Assembly: GCF_003048905.1 (NCBI RefSeq)
Contig: NZ_PIRO01000001.1
Coordinates: forward strand, 558,001-622,000
DNA length: 64,000 nt
Reading direction: 5' to 3'
Origin: Campylobacter concisus
Lineage (GTDB): Bacteria; Campylobacterota; Campylobacteria; Campylobacterales; Campylobacteraceae
The position numbers and the translations under genes were made by a program. Positions within the stretch are counted from its first letter, which is position 1; the number at the start of each line of letters is the position of its first letter. A model generated the notes under the pieces. The model made no database searches. It was not told where the DNA came from and saw nothing but the letters and a program-made list of their open reading frames with translations. This document shows, one piece after another, positions 47,972 through 58,811 of this stretch.

Positions 47972-48363
47972 AGATCGCCCTTTAGCTTATCAAGTACACC
48001 GTTTATAAATTTTGGTGCCTGATCACTTCCAAGTTCTTTCGCAAGCTCGATCGCTTCGTTTATGATGACAGCCTTATCAGTTTGGCTAAATTTCATCTCA
48101 TAGAGCCCAAGTCTAAGGATGGCTAGTTCAGTCGCACCAACCTTACTAAAATCGCCATCTTTTAGATATGGCTTTAAAATTTCATCTAGTTTTTCTTTAT
48201 TTGCGAGCACCTCTTTAAAAGTCTGCTGTGCCTCATGTTTACGCTCGTTTCTTATCTTTTTCTCTTCTAGAAATTCCTCTTCAAATGCAGCAGTTACCGG
48301 ATTTATCTCATTTGAGTAGAGCAGCGAAACGACGGCCTGCCTAACCTGATGACGAGTCGCCAT
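47968..48363 (-). CDS. nusB: Transcription antitermination factor NusB
   Basis: 131 residues, all helical. It binds boxA RNA with NusE during rRNA transcription. Seen: N-terminal [18 protein letters not shown], then [13 protein letters not shown] and [24 protein letters not shown]. It follows ribH by 1 bp and is coupled to pyrF, as in C. jejuni. Confidence 0.94.
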   Translation of the reverse strand: MATRHQVRQAVVSLLYSNEINPVTAAFEEEFLEEKKIRNERKHEAQQTFKEVLANKEKLDEILKPYLKDGDFSKVGATELAILRLGLYEMKFSQTDKAVIINEAIELAKELGSDQAPKFINGVLDKLKGDL

Positions 48364-48364
48364 T

Positions 48365-48835
48365 TCACGCCTCCAAATTTTTATATAAGCTTAGCATCTC
48401 GATCACGCCCGTCATCGCTTCAAAGCCCTTGTTTCCAGCCTTTGAGCCAGCTCTCTCGATGGCTTGCTCGATGCTATCGACCGTTAGCACGCCAAAGGTC
48501 ACCGGCTTGCCGTACTTTAGCGTGACGTTTGCGATACCCTTGGTAGTCTCGGCGCTAACGTAGTCAAAGTGAGGCGTAGAGCCGCGGATAACCGCTCCCA
48601 CGCAGCAAACGGCGTCAAATTTACCGCTAGTTAGTGCTTTTTCAAGCGCCATCGGTATCTCAAACGCGCCCGGCACCAAAATGAGGCTCAAATTCGCCTC
48701 GTCGCCGCCATGGCGCAAAAACGCATCCCTCGCGCCCTCGACCAGCCTATCGGTGATGATGTGGTTAAACCTAGCGCCCACTATGGCGACCTTCTCGCCG
48801 CCTTTTAGAGCCAAATTTCCTTCGATTATTTTCAT
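48365..48835 (-). CDS. ribH: 6,7-dimethyl-8-ribityllumazine synthase
   Basis: 156 residues. It forms lumazine in riboflavin synthesis. Seen: [55 protein letters not shown] with the catalytic His, [17 protein letters not shown]. Its codons are markedly GC-richer than those of pyrF/nusB from about 48400 onwards. It is followed upstream by the SMR pair rather than directly by kdsA. Confidence 0.95.
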   Translation of the reverse strand: MKIIEGNLALKGGEKVAIVGARFNHIITDRLVEGARDAFLRHGGDEANLSLILVPGAFEIPMALEKALTSGKFDAVCCVGAVIRGSTPHFDYVSAETTKGIANVTLKYGKPVTFGVLTVDSIEQAIERAGSKAGNKGFEAMTGVIEMLSLYKNLEA

Positions 48836-48845
48836 GATTTCTCCT

Positions 48846-49166
48846 TTAAATTATCTTTAACATTACCGCGCTTAGCGTTATTAGCGATAGATAAAACGCA
48901 TTTTGCGCGCTCATTTTTTCGCCGTTAAAAACCACTCCGACGCCCACGGCTCCGATCGCTCCGATACCCGTCCAAATCGCGTACGCTACCGACATCGCCA
49001 TCGCCTGCATCGCGTAGCTCAAAAGCCAGAGCGAAAGGGCGAAATTCGCGGTTAAAATCAAAAAATTCGCCGCCTTTTTCACGCCGAAGCTTTTTTGAAA
49101 TTTCGTTAGAAAAAACACGCCCAAAACCTCGCAGCATCCCGCTGCTAAAAGAGCTAAAACGTGCAT
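48846..49166 (-). CDS. Small multidrug resistance (SMR) transporter, subunit 2
   Basis: 106 residues, four helices. The essential membrane Glu lies in [16 protein letters not shown] (about 13); [20 protein letters not shown] and FNGE are typical SMR blocks. ATG 49166 shares its A with the TGA of the partner gene (TGATG). With the partner it probably makes a heterodimeric exporter of the YkkCD/Gdx kind; substrate (guanidinium or cationic drug) is unknown. High-GC codon use. Confidence 0.85.
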   Translation of the reverse strand: MHVLALLAAGCCEVLGVFFLTKFQKSFGVKKAANFLILTANFALSLWLLSYAMQAMAMSVAYAIWTGIGAIGAVGVGVVFNGEKMSAQNAFYLSLITLSAVMLKII

Positions 49167-49495
49167 CAAGATTTTAGCCTTTTTAGCCCCAGTACGCCTG
49201 CAACTAGCGTCGCTATGAAAAATAGCCGCAAGGGATCTGGCGCCTGGCCGCTTGAGCCGTATTCGCTAACGCTTTCGGCGACCACAATAAAAAACGCTCC
49301 AAATCCCACAAATACGGTATATGCGACGCTAACGGGGATGTATTTTAAAGCCTTTATAAACGATACGAAGCTAACGCAGACTAACGCGGCAGTAAGCGCG
49401 AATCCTACGGCATCTTGGGCGTGTTTTAGCCCGTACGCCCAGCCGCACTCGGCGACCGCGCCGCCTAATACCCACAAAAAGCCCTTAGTTTGCAT
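49166..49495 (-). CDS. Small multidrug resistance (SMR) transporter, subunit 1
   Basis: 109 residues, four helices. Membrane Glu in [18 protein letters not shown], which carries the Gly-Trp/Gly-Leu-Lys pattern of guanidinium exporters; [20 protein letters not shown] follows. It starts within the end of kdsA (11 bp overlap) and is coupled to the second SMR gene. The pair is inserted between kdsA and ribH, which from memory are adjacent in C. jejuni. Confidence 0.85.
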   Translation of the reverse strand: MQTKGFLWVLGGAVAECGWAYGLKHAQDAVGFALTAALVCVSFVSFIKALKYIPVSVAYTVFVGFGAFFIVVAESVSEYGSSGQAPDPLRLFFIATLVAGVLGLKRLKS

Positions 49496-50291
49496 CGCCT
49501 AGGGCGTCTTTTATCTTAAAAATTTGAGCGATATTTGCGTCTAGCTCGTCCAAATTTAGCATATTCGGCCCGTCGCAAAGCGCCTCGCAAGGATTTACGT
49601 GCGTCTCGTAAAAAAATCCGTCCACGCCAGCAGCCGCCGCAGCTCGCGCTAGATACGGCACGAATCTCGCGTCACCGCCGCTTTTCTCACCCAAAGCCGA
49701 CGGCATCTGTACGCTATGAGTCGCGTCGAAAATCACGGGCGCAAATTCTCTCATTATTACCAAATTTCGCATATCTACGACTAAATTTCCGTAGCCAAAG
49801 GTGCTGCCTCGCTCAGTTAGCCACACGCCGTTTTGTTTAGCGACCTCGTATCCATCGCCGCTAATGCCCCTTGTTTCTAGCACTTTTTTGACCGAATGTT
49901 TCATCGCAGATGCCGCTAAAAACTGCCCTTTTTTGATATTTACCACGGCTTTTGTCTTAGCCGCGGCCACGAGCAGATCGGTCTGGCGGCACAAAAACGC
50001 AGGGATTTGCAGCACGTCGGCCACTTCGCCTACGGGCGCAGCCTGGTAGCTCTCGTGGATATCGGTTAAAATTTTAAAACCGAATTCCTTTTTGACCTTG
50101 GCTAAAATTTCACACCCTTTTTCAAGTCCGGGCCCGCGAAATGAGCTTATACTCGTGCGATTTGCCTTGTCAAAGCTAGACTTGAAGTAAAAATCAAGCT
50201 TTGGATTTTCATTAAATTTAACTAACCTTTTTGCCACTTCAAAAACAAGCTCCTTGCTCTCTATCACGCAAGGTCCAGCGATTAAGATCAT
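49485..50291 (-). CDS. kdsA: 3-deoxy-D-manno-octulosonate 8-phosphate synthase
   Basis: 268 residues, TIM barrel. It condenses PEP with arabinose 5-phosphate to Kdo-8-P for LPS. Seen: [74 protein letters not shown] 50291 follows GGAG and matches the family start. The front 150 bp are AT-rich like the genome and the rest is GC-rich, so a recombination joint may lie inside the gene. Confidence 0.95.
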   Translation of the reverse strand: MILIAGPCVIESKELVFEVAKRLVKFNENPKLDFYFKSSFDKANRTSISSFRGPGLEKGCEILAKVKKEFGFKILTDIHESYQAAPVGEVADVLQIPAFLCRQTDLLVAAAKTKAVVNIKKGQFLAASAMKHSVKKVLETRGISGDGYEVAKQNGVWLTERGSTFGYGNLVVDMRNLVIMREFAPVIFDATHSVQMPSALGEKSGGDARFVPYLARAAAAAGVDGFFYETHVNPCEALCDGPNMLNLDELDANIAQIFKIKDALGDAN

Positions 50292-50301
50292 TTTTTCTCC
50301 T

Positions 50302-51192
50302 TTATTTTTCTTTAACAACTAAAATTCCACTAACCACGACAAGTATGATGCCTACAAGCGCTAAGTGATTTGGTAACGCATCGCCCATAAAATAGCCAAT
50401 TATAAGCGTAAAAATGACGTCTGCGTAGCTAACCGCAGCGATCACTCCAGCCTTTTTGCCAACCGCAAACGCCTTTGTCATGTACGACTGAAAAAAATAT
50501 CCGCTAAGCCCCATTAGCAAGATAAAAACAACGTTATACCAGCTTGGCATGCTAAATTTTGAAAACAAAAAATCAAGTGGTTCGTAGGTGAAAAATTCTG
50601 CCAAACCCATGCAAATAAGTGGCAAAAACGAGCCCCAAAGCATAAAACTTAGCACGATCACATTTGTACCGTAACTCTTGTTTAGCTCCTTTACACTCGT
50701 GTATGCGATCGCCGCACCAAGGCCGCTCCAAACACCGATAATATCAGTCTTGCTTATGCCTAAATTTGGCTGGATAACAAGCAAAATTCCACCAAATCCC
50801 AAAAATACAGCAAACCAGCCAAGTGAGCTTAGACGCTCTTTAAAAATAAAAGCTGCAAGGATAGCCGTAAAGATTGGATTTGTCTTTTGAAATGTAAAAG
50901 CTGTGGCCAAATTTACATGAGCGACATTATAAAAAAAAGCAAAAAGTGCCACTGTGCCCACAAAGCCACGAAACATTAGCAAAAAAAAGTGTCCACCAGC
51001 TTGTTTAAATGGAAATCTATAAATGGCATAAATGACGATAAAAAGGCCTATTAAATTTCTAAAAAATACAACTTCGATAGATGGCATATCTTTGCTAAGA
51101 TACTTTGCAAATGCGCCAGTAACGGCAAACATAAAGCAAGCAAAAAGCATATAAAAAATGCCAAGATGCGAAATATAAAACCTTTTTAACAT
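50302..51192 (-). CDS. EamA/DMT family transporter
   Basis: 296 residues, ten predicted membrane helices in two EamA halves. Seen: [55 protein letters not shown]-like second-half block, [15 protein letters not shown]. Substrate unknown. ATG 51192 follows AAAGG at good spacing. It heads the kdsA-SMR-ribH-nusB-pyrF run; a homologue holds this place in C. jejuni (Cj0385c, from memory). Confidence 0.88.
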   Translation of the reverse strand: MLKRFYISHLGIFYMLFACFMFAVTGAFAKYLSKDMPSIEVVFFRNLIGLFIVIYAIYRFPFKQAGGHFFLLMFRGFVGTVALFAFFYNVAHVNLATAFTFQKTNPIFTAILAAFIFKERLSSLGWFAVFLGFGGILLVIQPNLGISKTDIIGVWSGLGAAIAYTSVKELNKSYGTNVIVLSFMLWGSFLPLICMGLAEFFTYEPLDFLFSKFSMPSWYNVVFILLMGLSGYFFQSYMTKAFAVGKKAGVIAAVSYADVIFTLIIGYFMGDALPNHLALVGIILVVVSGILVVKEK

Positions 51193-51314
51193 CACATGAC
51201 CTTTAAATTTAAAGTAGCCATTTTAATGAAAAGTGGCTTAAATTTTGGTTGATTTTTTCTTTTATTTTGGCGCCTTTAAGCAAATTTTTATACTTTATAT
51301 AAGTCAAAAATTTG

Positions 51315-51320
51315 TATAAT
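51315..51320 (+). promoter_or_regulatory. -10 box of der
   Basis: TATAAT (51315-51320) lies 24 bp before the TTG start of der. The start of transcription near 51327 excludes the upstream in-frame TTG at 51312 as a start. Confidence 0.6.
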
Positions 51321-51344
51321 CAGCCATCACGAAAAGGACAAAAT

Positions 51345-52730
51345 TTGCAAAAAGTAATATTAGTAGGCAAGCCAAATGTCGGCAAAAGCTCACTTTTTAA
51401 CCGCTTAGCTGGTCGTCGTATCGCTATAACAAGCGATGTTAGCGGCACGACAAGAGATACAAACAAAGCTAAGATCGAGGTTGAGGGCAAAGAGTGCATA
51501 TTAATCGACAGTGGTGGCCTTGATGATAGTAGCGAGCTTTTTAAAAATGTAAAAGCAAAAACTTTAGCAGAGGCTAAAAATTCAGACGTCATTTTATACA
51601 TGGTCGATGGTAAAATGATGCCAGATGACGGAGATAGAGCCATTTTTTACGAGCTTAGCAAGCTAAATTTACCAATCGCATTAGTCATTAATAAAATAGA
51701 CAGCAAAAAAGATGAGCAAAGAGAGTGGGAATTTGTAAGCTTTGGAGCAAAAAAATCATTTGGAATTTCTGTAAGCCACAACACAGGCATAGATGAGCTA
51801 AGTATGTGGCTAGCAAAGCACATAGAAGATAAAGTGCAGATAAAGGCCGATACTAGTGAAGATTTTGATGATTTTTTAGAAAACTATAACGACGAGGGCG
51901 AGCTAAGCGACGAGATAGACTATGAGAGCAAAAACATCAGAGTTGGCATCATAGGGCGTGTAAATGTCGGCAAAAGCTCGCTTTTAAACGCTCTTGTAAA
52001 GGAGAGTCGCGCCGTCGTTAGCGACGTGGCAGGCACTACGATTGATCCAGTTAATGAAATTTACGAGCATGATGGCAGGGTTTTTGAGTTTGTCGATACT
52101 GCTGGCATCAGAAAGCGTGGCAAGATCGAAGGCATCGAGAGATACGCGCTAAATAGAACTGAGAAAATTTTAGAAGAGACGGACGTAGCATTACTTGTGC
52201 TTGATAGCTCTGAGCCATTAACCGAACTTGATGAGCGCATCGCTGGCATCGCCTCAAAATTTGAGCTTGGCGTTATCATCGTGCTAAACAAATGGGATAA
52301 AAGTAGCGAAGAATTTGACGAACTCTGTAAAGAGATAAAGGATAGATTTAAATTTCTAGCATACGCGCCGATCATCAGTGTTTCGGCACTTGGTGGCAAA
52401 AGAGTGCATAAAATTTATCCGCTCATAGTTGAAATTTATAAAAACTACACTCAAAAAATCCAAACTTCAAAGCTAAATGAAGTGATCGGTGAAGCGACCA
52501 AGGCACACCCTCTGCCACGAGATAAAGGCAGAGTTGTGAAAATTTACTACGTAGTACAGTTTAAGACAGCGCCGATCATGATAGCGCTCATAATGAACCG
52601 CCCAAAATGCTTGCACTTTAGCTACAAACGCTACCTAACAAACAAACTTAGAGAGAGCTTTAATCTAACTGGCGTACCTATCGTGCTAATCCCTAAAAAA
52701 CGTGGAGAGAGCGATGAAAACAAAGAATAA
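51345..52730 (+). CDS. der: Ribosome-assembly GTPase Der (EngA)
   Basis: 461 residues. Two tandem Era-like GTPase domains (first with [36 protein letters not shown]; second with [32 protein letters not shown]) and a C-terminal KH-like domain ([18 protein letters not shown]). It matures the 50S subunit. The start is TTG (51345) after AAAAGGA, directly giving [13 protein letters not shown]; the -10 box supports this. It overlaps aroK by 17 bp. Confidence 0.95.
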   Translation: MQKVILVGKPNVGKSSLFNRLAGRRIAITSDVSGTTRDTNKAKIEVEGKECILIDSGGLDDSSELFKNVKAKTLAEAKNSDVILYMVDGKMMPDDGDRAIFYELSKLNLPIALVINKIDSKKDEQREWEFVSFGAKKSFGISVSHNTGIDELSMWLAKHIEDKVQIKADTSEDFDDFLENYNDEGELSDEIDYESKNIRVGIIGRVNVGKSSLLNALVKESRAVVSDVAGTTIDPVNEIYEHDGRVFEFVDTAGIRKRGKIEGIERYALNRTEKILEETDVALLVLDSSEPLTELDERIAGIASKFELGVIIVLNKWDKSSEEFDELCKEIKDRFKFLAYAPIISVSALGGKRVHKIYPLIVEIYKNYTQKIQTSKLNEVIGEATKAHPLPRDKGRVVKIYYVVQFKTAPIMIALIMNRPKCLHFSYKRYLTNKLRESFNLTGVPIVLIPKKRGESDENKE

Positions 52731-53235
52731 CAATATCGTTTTGATAGGGTTTATGGGCGTTGGCAAGGGCACGACTGCAAGGGCACTAAGCAAGGCACTA
52801 AAGACGATGAACCTTGACTGCGACGACTTACTAGAGAGCTCACAAAATATGAAGATAAAAGCTATCTTTGAAGAGTACGGAGAGGAGCATTTTAGGCAGC
52901 TTGAAAAGGATCTAGCTAAATTTTTAGCAACAAATGTCAAAAACAGCATTATTTCAACTGGTGGAGGCTTTGCGAAGGTTAAAAATTTAAAAAAAATTGG
53001 TACCGTGATCTATCTAAAAGCTAGTTTTGATGCGATCATGCAAAGGCTAAAAAATAGCAAAAATAGCGAGAAAAAGCTCGCCAAACGTCCACTTTTAAGT
53101 GATCTAAAAAGAGCCGAGGCATTACATCTGGAGCGAGAGGAGCTTTATGAGAAAAAGGCTGATTACATCGTCGAAGTCGAGGGTAAAACTCCAAAGCAAA
53201 TCGTAAAAGAGATAAGGATGCTTTTAAAAATTTAG
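52714..53235 (+). CDS. aroK: Shikimate kinase
   Basis: 173 residues. It phosphorylates shikimate on the way to chorismate. Walker [17 protein letters not shown], shikimate-binding [19 protein letters not shown], and lid region KRPLLSD. ATG 52714 follows GGAGAG and lies inside the der 3' end. It is followed by a 0.5-kb repeat region. Confidence 0.93.
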   Translation: MKTKNNNIVLIGFMGVGKGTTARALSKALKTMNLDCDDLLESSQNMKIKAIFEEYGEEHFRQLEKDLAKFLATNVKNSIISTGGGFAKVKNLKKIGTVIYLKASFDAIMQRLKNSKNSEKKLAKRPLLSDLKRAEALHLEREELYEKKADYIVEVEGKTPKQIVKEIRMLLKI

Positions 53236-53765
53236 TTGTAAAGTAGTGCGAAATACTGCTTGCAACGATAAATTTCAAGATCAGGCTAGATGGCTATCTA
53301 GCGTGGTGTTAAAATTTGAAATGTTTGAGCTAAATTTAACGTTTTGTAGTTAGAAATTTTGGCGAAGTATCGTAAGATAATTTTTTGCTTCACTTTATTC
53401 GCAACGCTAAAGCGACGAGAGTTGTGTGATAAAAATTTTAAGATTAAGCTAGACTAAAAAGTCTAACTTGATGTTAAAATTTAAAAGCTTTTGGCAAAGA
53501 TTTTTGTTTAGGCGAGGCAAAATTTTGTTCTTAATCAAAGGCTAGACGCATGGTCTGCCAGTTAAATTTTAAGATTAGATTAGATACAAAAACTCTAATG
53601 TAACGTTAAAATTTAAAAAATATTTTGGCAAAGTATCGTGAGATGATTTTGATAGTTGTGTAGAAATTTTAAGCCGAAGCTAGACACATAGTCTGCCGAA
53701 AGCTTAAAATTTCAAATCTCTATCAAAAGCGCTCACGAGAAAAAGCCAAAATTTGAAAGGATAAG
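53236..53765. repeat. Array of palindromic repeats between aroK and trpS
   Basis: The 530-bp gap has no credible gene. It holds at least four related inverted repeats whose arms start AAATTTTAAGATTA-GCTAGAC and end complementary: 53270-53317, 53433-53482, 53564-53614, 53664-53712. A further half-unit with GCTAGACGCATGGTCT is at 53540-53557. Between them sits a shared block TTTTGGCRAAGTATCGTRAG at 53357 and 53623, with a shorter trace at 53490. Arms pair at about 16-19 of 22 positions and loops are 4-9 nt. The region looks like a diverged tandem repeat of unit length 100-165 bp. Confidence 0.7.
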
Positions 53766-54728
53766 ATGAGAGTATTAACCGGCCTCCAACCCTCCGGCAA
53801 ACTACACCTTGGCAACTACTTTGCCTCGATAAAGCAGATGGTTGATATGCAAGAGCAAAATGAGATGTTTATGTTTATAGCAAACTACCACGCGATGACG
53901 AGCCTTAGCGAGGCCAAAGCCCTAAAGCAAAACACTTTTGAGGCTGCGTGTGCGTTTTTGGCACTTGGGATCGATCCAAATAAAAGTATTTTCTGGGTAC
54001 AGAGCGACGTTAAAGACGTGCTTGAGCTTTACTGGGTGCTAAGCCAGCACACGCCTATGGGGCTTCTTGAGCGCGCGCACAGCTATAAAGACAAAGTCGC
54101 AAAGGGCCTTAGCTCGCACCACGGACTCTTTAGCTATCCGGTTTTAATGGCAGCTGACATTTTGCTTTATAATGCGCAGGTCGTACCCGTGGGCAAGGAT
54201 CAGATCCAGCACGTAGAAATCGCTCGTGATATCGCGATAAAATTTAACAACGAACATGGAGAAATTTTTACATTGCCTGAGGCAAAGATCGATGAAAATG
54301 TCGCCACCGTGCCTGGCACAAATGGCGAAAAGATGAGCAAAAGCTATGGCAATACAATCGACATCTTTGCCAATGCTAAAACGCTTAAAAAGCAAATTTC
54401 TAGCATCGTGACAGACGGCACATCGCTTGAAGAGCCAAAACAGTGGCAAAACTGCAACGTATATAATATCGCCAAACTTTTCTTAGACGAGAGTGAGCAA
54501 AAAGAGCTTCAAGCTAGATATGAGCGTGGTGGTGAGGGTCATGGGCACTTTAAAGCTTATCTTAATGAGCTTATTTGGGACTATTTTAAAGATGCGAGAG
54601 AGAAATTTGAGCATTATCAAAATAATCCTGACGAAGTGTCTGGAATTTTAGAAATAGGAGCCAAAAAGGCAAGTAATGTTGCTCAAACAACGATAAAAAA
54701 AGTTCGTGAAGCAGTCGGAATTTATTAA
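53766..54728 (+). CDS. trpS: Tryptophanyl-tRNA synthetase
   Basis: 320 residues, class I. HIGH-type PSGKLHLGNYFASIK, KMSKS-type NGEKMSKSYGN, and substrate pocket VLMAADILLYNAQVVPVGKD. ATG 53766 is preceded by AAAGGAT. It begins a trpS-membrane protein-serS-TPR run. Confidence 0.96.
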   Translation: MRVLTGLQPSGKLHLGNYFASIKQMVDMQEQNEMFMFIANYHAMTSLSEAKALKQNTFEAACAFLALGIDPNKSIFWVQSDVKDVLELYWVLSQHTPMGLLERAHSYKDKVAKGLSSHHGLFSYPVLMAADILLYNAQVVPVGKDQIQHVEIARDIAIKFNNEHGEIFTLPEAKIDENVATVPGTNGEKMSKSYGNTIDIFANAKTLKKQISSIVTDGTSLEEPKQWQNCNVYNIAKLFLDESEQKELQARYERGGEGHGHFKAYLNELIWDYFKDAREKFEHYQNNPDEVSGILEIGAKKASNVAQTTIKKVREAVGIY

Positions 54729-54740
54729 TAAAGGAAAAAT

Positions 54741-55181
54741 ATGCAAAATTTATATCCATACGCACAGATAGTTCATCTTTTTTGTGCAATCATCTTTATT
54801 GGTTACCTCTTTTTTGATGTAATCATTTTTAAGGCAGCTTGTAAAAAAATGCCACCTGAGCTTGCTCAAAAGGCAAAACAAGCTATCGGTTCAGTTGCTA
54901 TTAAGATAATGCCACTTTGTATCTTGTTTTTGGTATTAACTGGAGGCATGATGATGAGTAACTGGGTCGGATCAAAGGCTGGAGGCTACTTTGAGACAAA
55001 TTTACAAATCATTTTTATGATCAAATTTTTCTTAGCGATGCTAATCGTGGCTGCGGTTATAACAAATTTAAGCTGCAAATTTATATTTAAACGCCCTAGC
55101 CCACTTGGCAACATACATCCATTTGCGCTAACAGCAGCAGTTTTTATAGTACTTTTTGCAAAAGTTATGTTTATGGTTTAA
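54741..55181 (+). CDS. Four-helix membrane protein between trpS and serS
   Basis: 146 residues. Helices about 8-28, 50-70, 88-108 and 124-145. N-terminal YAQIVHLFCAIIFIGYLFFD has a His in helix one, and LVLTGGMMMSNW follows helix two. This resembles CopD/DUF2269-style small membrane proteins, but the match is loose. From memory, trpS and serS are adjacent in C. jejuni, so this gene is an addition here. It has AAAGGA ahead of its ATG and lies 9 bp before serS. Confidence 0.7.
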   Translation: MQNLYPYAQIVHLFCAIIFIGYLFFDVIIFKAACKKMPPELAQKAKQAIGSVAIKIMPLCILFLVLTGGMMMSNWVGSKAGGYFETNLQIIFMIKFFLAMLIVAAVITNLSCKFIFKRPSPLGNIHPFALTAAVFIVLFAKVMFMV

Positions 55182-55190
55182 GGATACGGA

Positions 55191-56435
55191 ATGATAAATT
55201 TAAAACTACTCGAGACAAATTACGATGAATTTGTAAAAAAACTTGAGGGCAAAAATGTAAAAGCTGGGCTACTTGACGAGCTTTTACAAACTTTTAACGA
55301 ACTAAAACAAAAGCGCAAAGCACTTGAAAATTTCCAAGCTATTCAAAACGCAAAGAGTAAAGAGCTTGGCATAAAGGCAAGAGCTGGTGAAGACGTGAGT
55401 GAGCTAAAAAATGAGCTAAATTTAAACAAAGCTGCACTTTCTGATGCTGATGAGATCGTTAAACAATATGAAGAAAAGCTTGAGCAAATTTCATTTAGCA
55501 TGCCAAATATCACCGACGATGACGTGCCATTTGGCAAGGACGAGGACGATAATGTCTGCATTAAAACGGTGCTTGAGCCAACTAAATTTAGCTTTACACC
55601 AAAAGAGCACTGGGAGTTAGGCGAGAGCCTTGGCTGGCTTGACTTTGAAAGAGGCGCAAAGCTTTCAGGATCTCGCTTTACCGTTCTTCGCGGTATGGGA
55701 GCAAGGCTAAGTAGAGCGCTTGTTAATTACATGATCGACTTTAACAGCGCGCGCGGCTTTGAGCTTGTAAATATCCCTTATCTAGTAAGCTCAAATACAC
55801 TTTTTGGCACTGGTCAGCTGCCTAAATTTGAAGAGGACCTTTACAAAGTGCGTGACGAGGATCTCTACCTCATCCCAACTAGCGAAGTGCCTGTGACAAA
55901 TTTATATAATGACACGATCATTGAGGCCGAGCAGTTACCTATAAAGATGACTTGTTACTCAGCATGCTTCCGCCAAGAAGCGGGCTCAGCAGGACGTGAT
56001 ACGAGGGGCATGATCCGCCAGCACCAATTTGAAAAGGTCGAGCTAGTAAGTATCACAAAGCCTGATCAAAGCGAGGGCGTGCTTGCTGAGATGATATCTT
56101 GCGCTAGCGACTTGCTAACTAGCCTTGGTTTGCCTCACCGCCACATGCTTCTTTGCAGTGGCGATCTTGGCTTTAGCGCAGCAAAGACGATAGACCTTGA
56201 GGTTTGGCTACCTGGTCAAGGTAAATATAGAGAGATTAGCTCTATTTCCAACACTCGTGATTTTCAAGCAAGGCGTGCAAAAATTCGCTTTAAAGATGGC
56301 AAGAAAAATATGCTCGTAAATACGCTAAATGGCTCAAGTCTAGCTGTGGGTAGGACTCTTATTGCCATCATGGAAAACTACCAAAAAGCAGATGGCACTA
56401 TCGAAATTCCAGAAGTTCTTAAAAGGTATATGTAG
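55191..56435 (+). CDS. serS: Seryl-tRNA synthetase
   Basis: 414 residues, class II. N-terminal coiled-coil arm (about 30-100) that grips the long tRNA-Ser variable arm, motif 2 [20 protein letters not shown], motif 3 [19 protein letters not shown]. The stop (TAG) shares its G with the GTG of the TPR gene. Confidence 0.97.
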   Translation: MINLKLLETNYDEFVKKLEGKNVKAGLLDELLQTFNELKQKRKALENFQAIQNAKSKELGIKARAGEDVSELKNELNLNKAALSDADEIVKQYEEKLEQISFSMPNITDDDVPFGKDEDDNVCIKTVLEPTKFSFTPKEHWELGESLGWLDFERGAKLSGSRFTVLRGMGARLSRALVNYMIDFNSARGFELVNIPYLVSSNTLFGTGQLPKFEEDLYKVRDEDLYLIPTSEVPVTNLYNDTIIEAEQLPIKMTCYSACFRQEAGSAGRDTRGMIRQHQFEKVELVSITKPDQSEGVLAEMISCASDLLTSLGLPHRHMLLCSGDLGFSAAKTIDLEVWLPGQGKYREISSISNTRDFQARRAKIRFKDGKKNMLVNTLNGSSLAVGRTLIAIMENYQKADGTIEIPEVLKRYM

Positions 56436-58804
56436 TGGCAGAAGAAGAGGTTGTAGTTTTAAAACCACCTGGCGAGCAAGCAGAGCAAGCGCCTGAAGAG
56501 GCAAAAGCCGAAGCACCTGAAGAGATCGTCTCGCTTGAGAGTATCGCAAGTGAGGGTGTGCTACAAGATGAGAGCATCCCAGAGCCAATCCCCGTAAAAA
56601 AGAGCAATAAAAAGCTCTTTATAATAGCAGGTGTGGTCGCTCTAGTGCTTATCATCTTGATAGTGGTTTTGCTAGTTATCTTGCTAAAGAAAGACAAAAA
56701 AGAGAACATAGATACTGCAAGTATCGTAAAAAATATAGAAAACAACTACCAAACGCAAAATTTTGGCGCTTCAAAGATAGATGAGATGATAAATAAAGCC
56801 AATCAGCTCTACGAGCGTGGCAATAAATTTGAGGCTCTAAAAATTTATGAAAACATAGCTGTTTATAACCAGTCTCTCTCAAACTACAACCTCGGTGTTT
56901 CGCAGATGAAACAAGAAAGATGTGATGAGGCGATCGTATCTTTTAATAAAGCTATAACCGATAGAGAAAACACAGCAGTTAGCGCCATAAACGCTGCTGT
57001 TTGCTCACTCGAGCTAAATAACACTAAAAATTTTAACTACTACATAGGACTTGCTGATTCATTTTTGCAGTATGAAAACAACTCGCCACTTTATAGCTAT
57101 TACTACGCGCTTATAAACTACTATAAAGGCAACTATTACGAGGCGCTTCAAGCGCTTTCTCATCCAAATACTGCAGATTATAAAAACGAATATGCATATT
57201 TAAGTGCAAAAATTTTATCACTTCTTGGAGATGATGAAAGAGCAATAGCTAAGCTTGAGAGCCAAAAGGCGTTTAAGGCCGACTTCACGCTAGCACAGCT
57301 CTATGCAAGACTTGGCAAATACGATAAGGCAAGGGATTATTTAACAAAAGCTTCTAAAAATACGCCAAATATTGATCTTATCAAGATGACTGAGGCGCTA
57401 ATTGATCTAAAAACTTCTGACTACGGCGACGCGGCTGCATTTATCAAAGATGTTTACGACTACAATGCTTCTTTGCCAAGCAAAATTTATAAGATAAAAA
57501 CGATACTAAAGCCTGATCTTTTTGATGTCAGCCTAGCTCAGGCACACTTTAGTGATGATATGTTTTTTGATAGAACAAGGCGCTATGAGACGCTTTTTTA
57601 CTTCGCACCTTACAAGGTCTTTGATGCAAAACAGAGTATAGAGCAGATAAGAAAAGGTGGCGTTAGCGTCTTTTTAGACGACACTTCAGCAGCAAATGAC
57701 TATCTTAGCCAAAGTGCAGCTGCTTCAAAAGTAAATGCAAAACTTAGTGAAGCTATTGCAAAAGCACTAAGCTACCGCTTAAAAGAAGCAAATAAAGAGT
57801 TTGAAGAGCTAGCCAGCACTTATCCAAATCACTCTATCTTGCAATACAACCTTGCTCTAAGCTACGCTCAGCTTGGAAATTTTAGCCTTGCAGCAAAGCA
57901 CTTCATAGCAAGCTATCACCAAGATGTAAATAACCATCTTGCAGGTATTTTTGGGGCGATTTGTCTAGATATAAATAGAAATTTAAACCCAAAACTCATT
58001 GAAGAGATCGGCGAAAATTTAGAAAACGACAAGAGTTTAAAGCCTGTAAATTTATATGCCTCGCTTCTAAGCCTGGTTAGTGGCAACCAAAGTGCGATGA
58101 TAAGGTGGCTTGAAGAGCCAAAAGAGCAGACAATGCTAAATTTAGCCTTTGATATCATCATCGCAAAAACAACAAACAATGACGAGCTAATGGTAAAGAA
58201 AGCTGATGAACTACTAAAAATTTTGCCAAATGATATTATTGCAAATATCTTAAATTTTATATCGAAAAACAAAGAGCAAAATGTCAAAGAGTATGCAAAA
58301 GCGATACAAATTCACTTTAATGGCAAGCAGCTTGATTCAAACGCTTTCTATCACGGCGCTGATATCATCAAAAAGCAATACATCAAGTTACTTCAAATTT
58401 CAGGTTTACTTACAAGAGAGCGTGATGAGTTAAGAGTCGAGCTAAAAAATGCTCCAAAGAATATAAATTTAATCCAAACTCTAGCCTATGTCGATATCTT
58501 TACAAACGACTTTGATGAGAGCTATAAACTTTATAATCAAGCGATCGATGAGTTTAAAGTAAATGACGCTAGCACATTGTTTTTAGCATCTGTGGCTGCG
58601 ACAGGAGCTGGAAAAGTATCAAACGCAATCGCACTTTTAGAGCTAACAAAACTAAATGATGCTAGTGCTATCGAAAATAGAATAGCTCTGGGTCTAATGT
58701 ATCAGCAGATAGACAACATAAAAGCAGCTCTTATACAATACAGCAAAATAGGAAATGTTGAGTATGAAAGTGAATTTTACGACTTTGAGATAGATAATGA
58801 ATAA
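56435..58804 (+). CDS. Large TPR membrane protein
   Basis: 789 residues. Acidic N-terminal cytoplasmic part (Pro/Glu rich, about 1-55), one membrane helix (about 62-90, IAGVVALVLIILIVVLLVIL), then a long extracytoplasmic region of TPR-like helical hairpins: ALKIYENIAVYNQSLSNYNL, CDEAIVSFNKAI, KYDKARDYLTKAS, LQYNLALSYAQLGNFSLAAK, ESYKLYNQAIDEF. It presumably scaffolds envelope proteins. The start is GTG overlapping the serS stop. A homologue sits after serS in C. jejuni (Cj0390, from memory). The specific function cannot be read here. Confidence 0.8.
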   Translation: MAEEEVVVLKPPGEQAEQAPEEAKAEAPEEIVSLESIASEGVLQDESIPEPIPVKKSNKKLFIIAGVVALVLIILIVVLLVILLKKDKKENIDTASIVKNIENNYQTQNFGASKIDEMINKANQLYERGNKFEALKIYENIAVYNQSLSNYNLGVSQMKQERCDEAIVSFNKAITDRENTAVSAINAAVCSLELNNTKNFNYYIGLADSFLQYENNSPLYSYYYALINYYKGNYYEALQALSHPNTADYKNEYAYLSAKILSLLGDDERAIAKLESQKAFKADFTLAQLYARLGKYDKARDYLTKASKNTPNIDLIKMTEALIDLKTSDYGDAAAFIKDVYDYNASLPSKIYKIKTILKPDLFDVSLAQAHFSDDMFFDRTRRYETLFYFAPYKVFDAKQSIEQIRKGGVSVFLDDTSAANDYLSQSAAASKVNAKLSEAIAKALSYRLKEANKEFEELASTYPNHSILQYNLALSYAQLGNFSLAAKHFIASYHQDVNNHLAGIFGAICLDINRNLNPKLIEEIGENLENDKSLKPVNLYASLLSLVSGNQSAMIRWLEEPKEQTMLNLAFDIIIAKTTNNDELMVKKADELLKILPNDIIANILNFISKNKEQNVKEYAKAIQIHFNGKQLDSNAFYHGADIIKKQYIKLLQISGLLTRERDELRVELKNAPKNINLIQTLAYVDIFTNDFDESYKLYNQAIDEFKVNDASTLFLASVAATGAGKVSNAIALLELTKLNDASAIENRIALGLMYQQIDNIKAALIQYSKIGNVEYESEFYDFEIDNE

Positions 58805-58811
58805 TAAAAAT

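Noticed and set aside
49535-49840. Plus-strand frame of 101 codons opposite kdsA
   Set aside because: Very Arg-rich product typical of antisense to a GC-rich gene; kdsA on the other strand is certain.
53236-53765. CRISPR array in the aroK-trpS gap
   Set aside because: The repeats are diverged, longer than CRISPR repeats, unevenly spaced (100-165 bp), and there are no cas genes.
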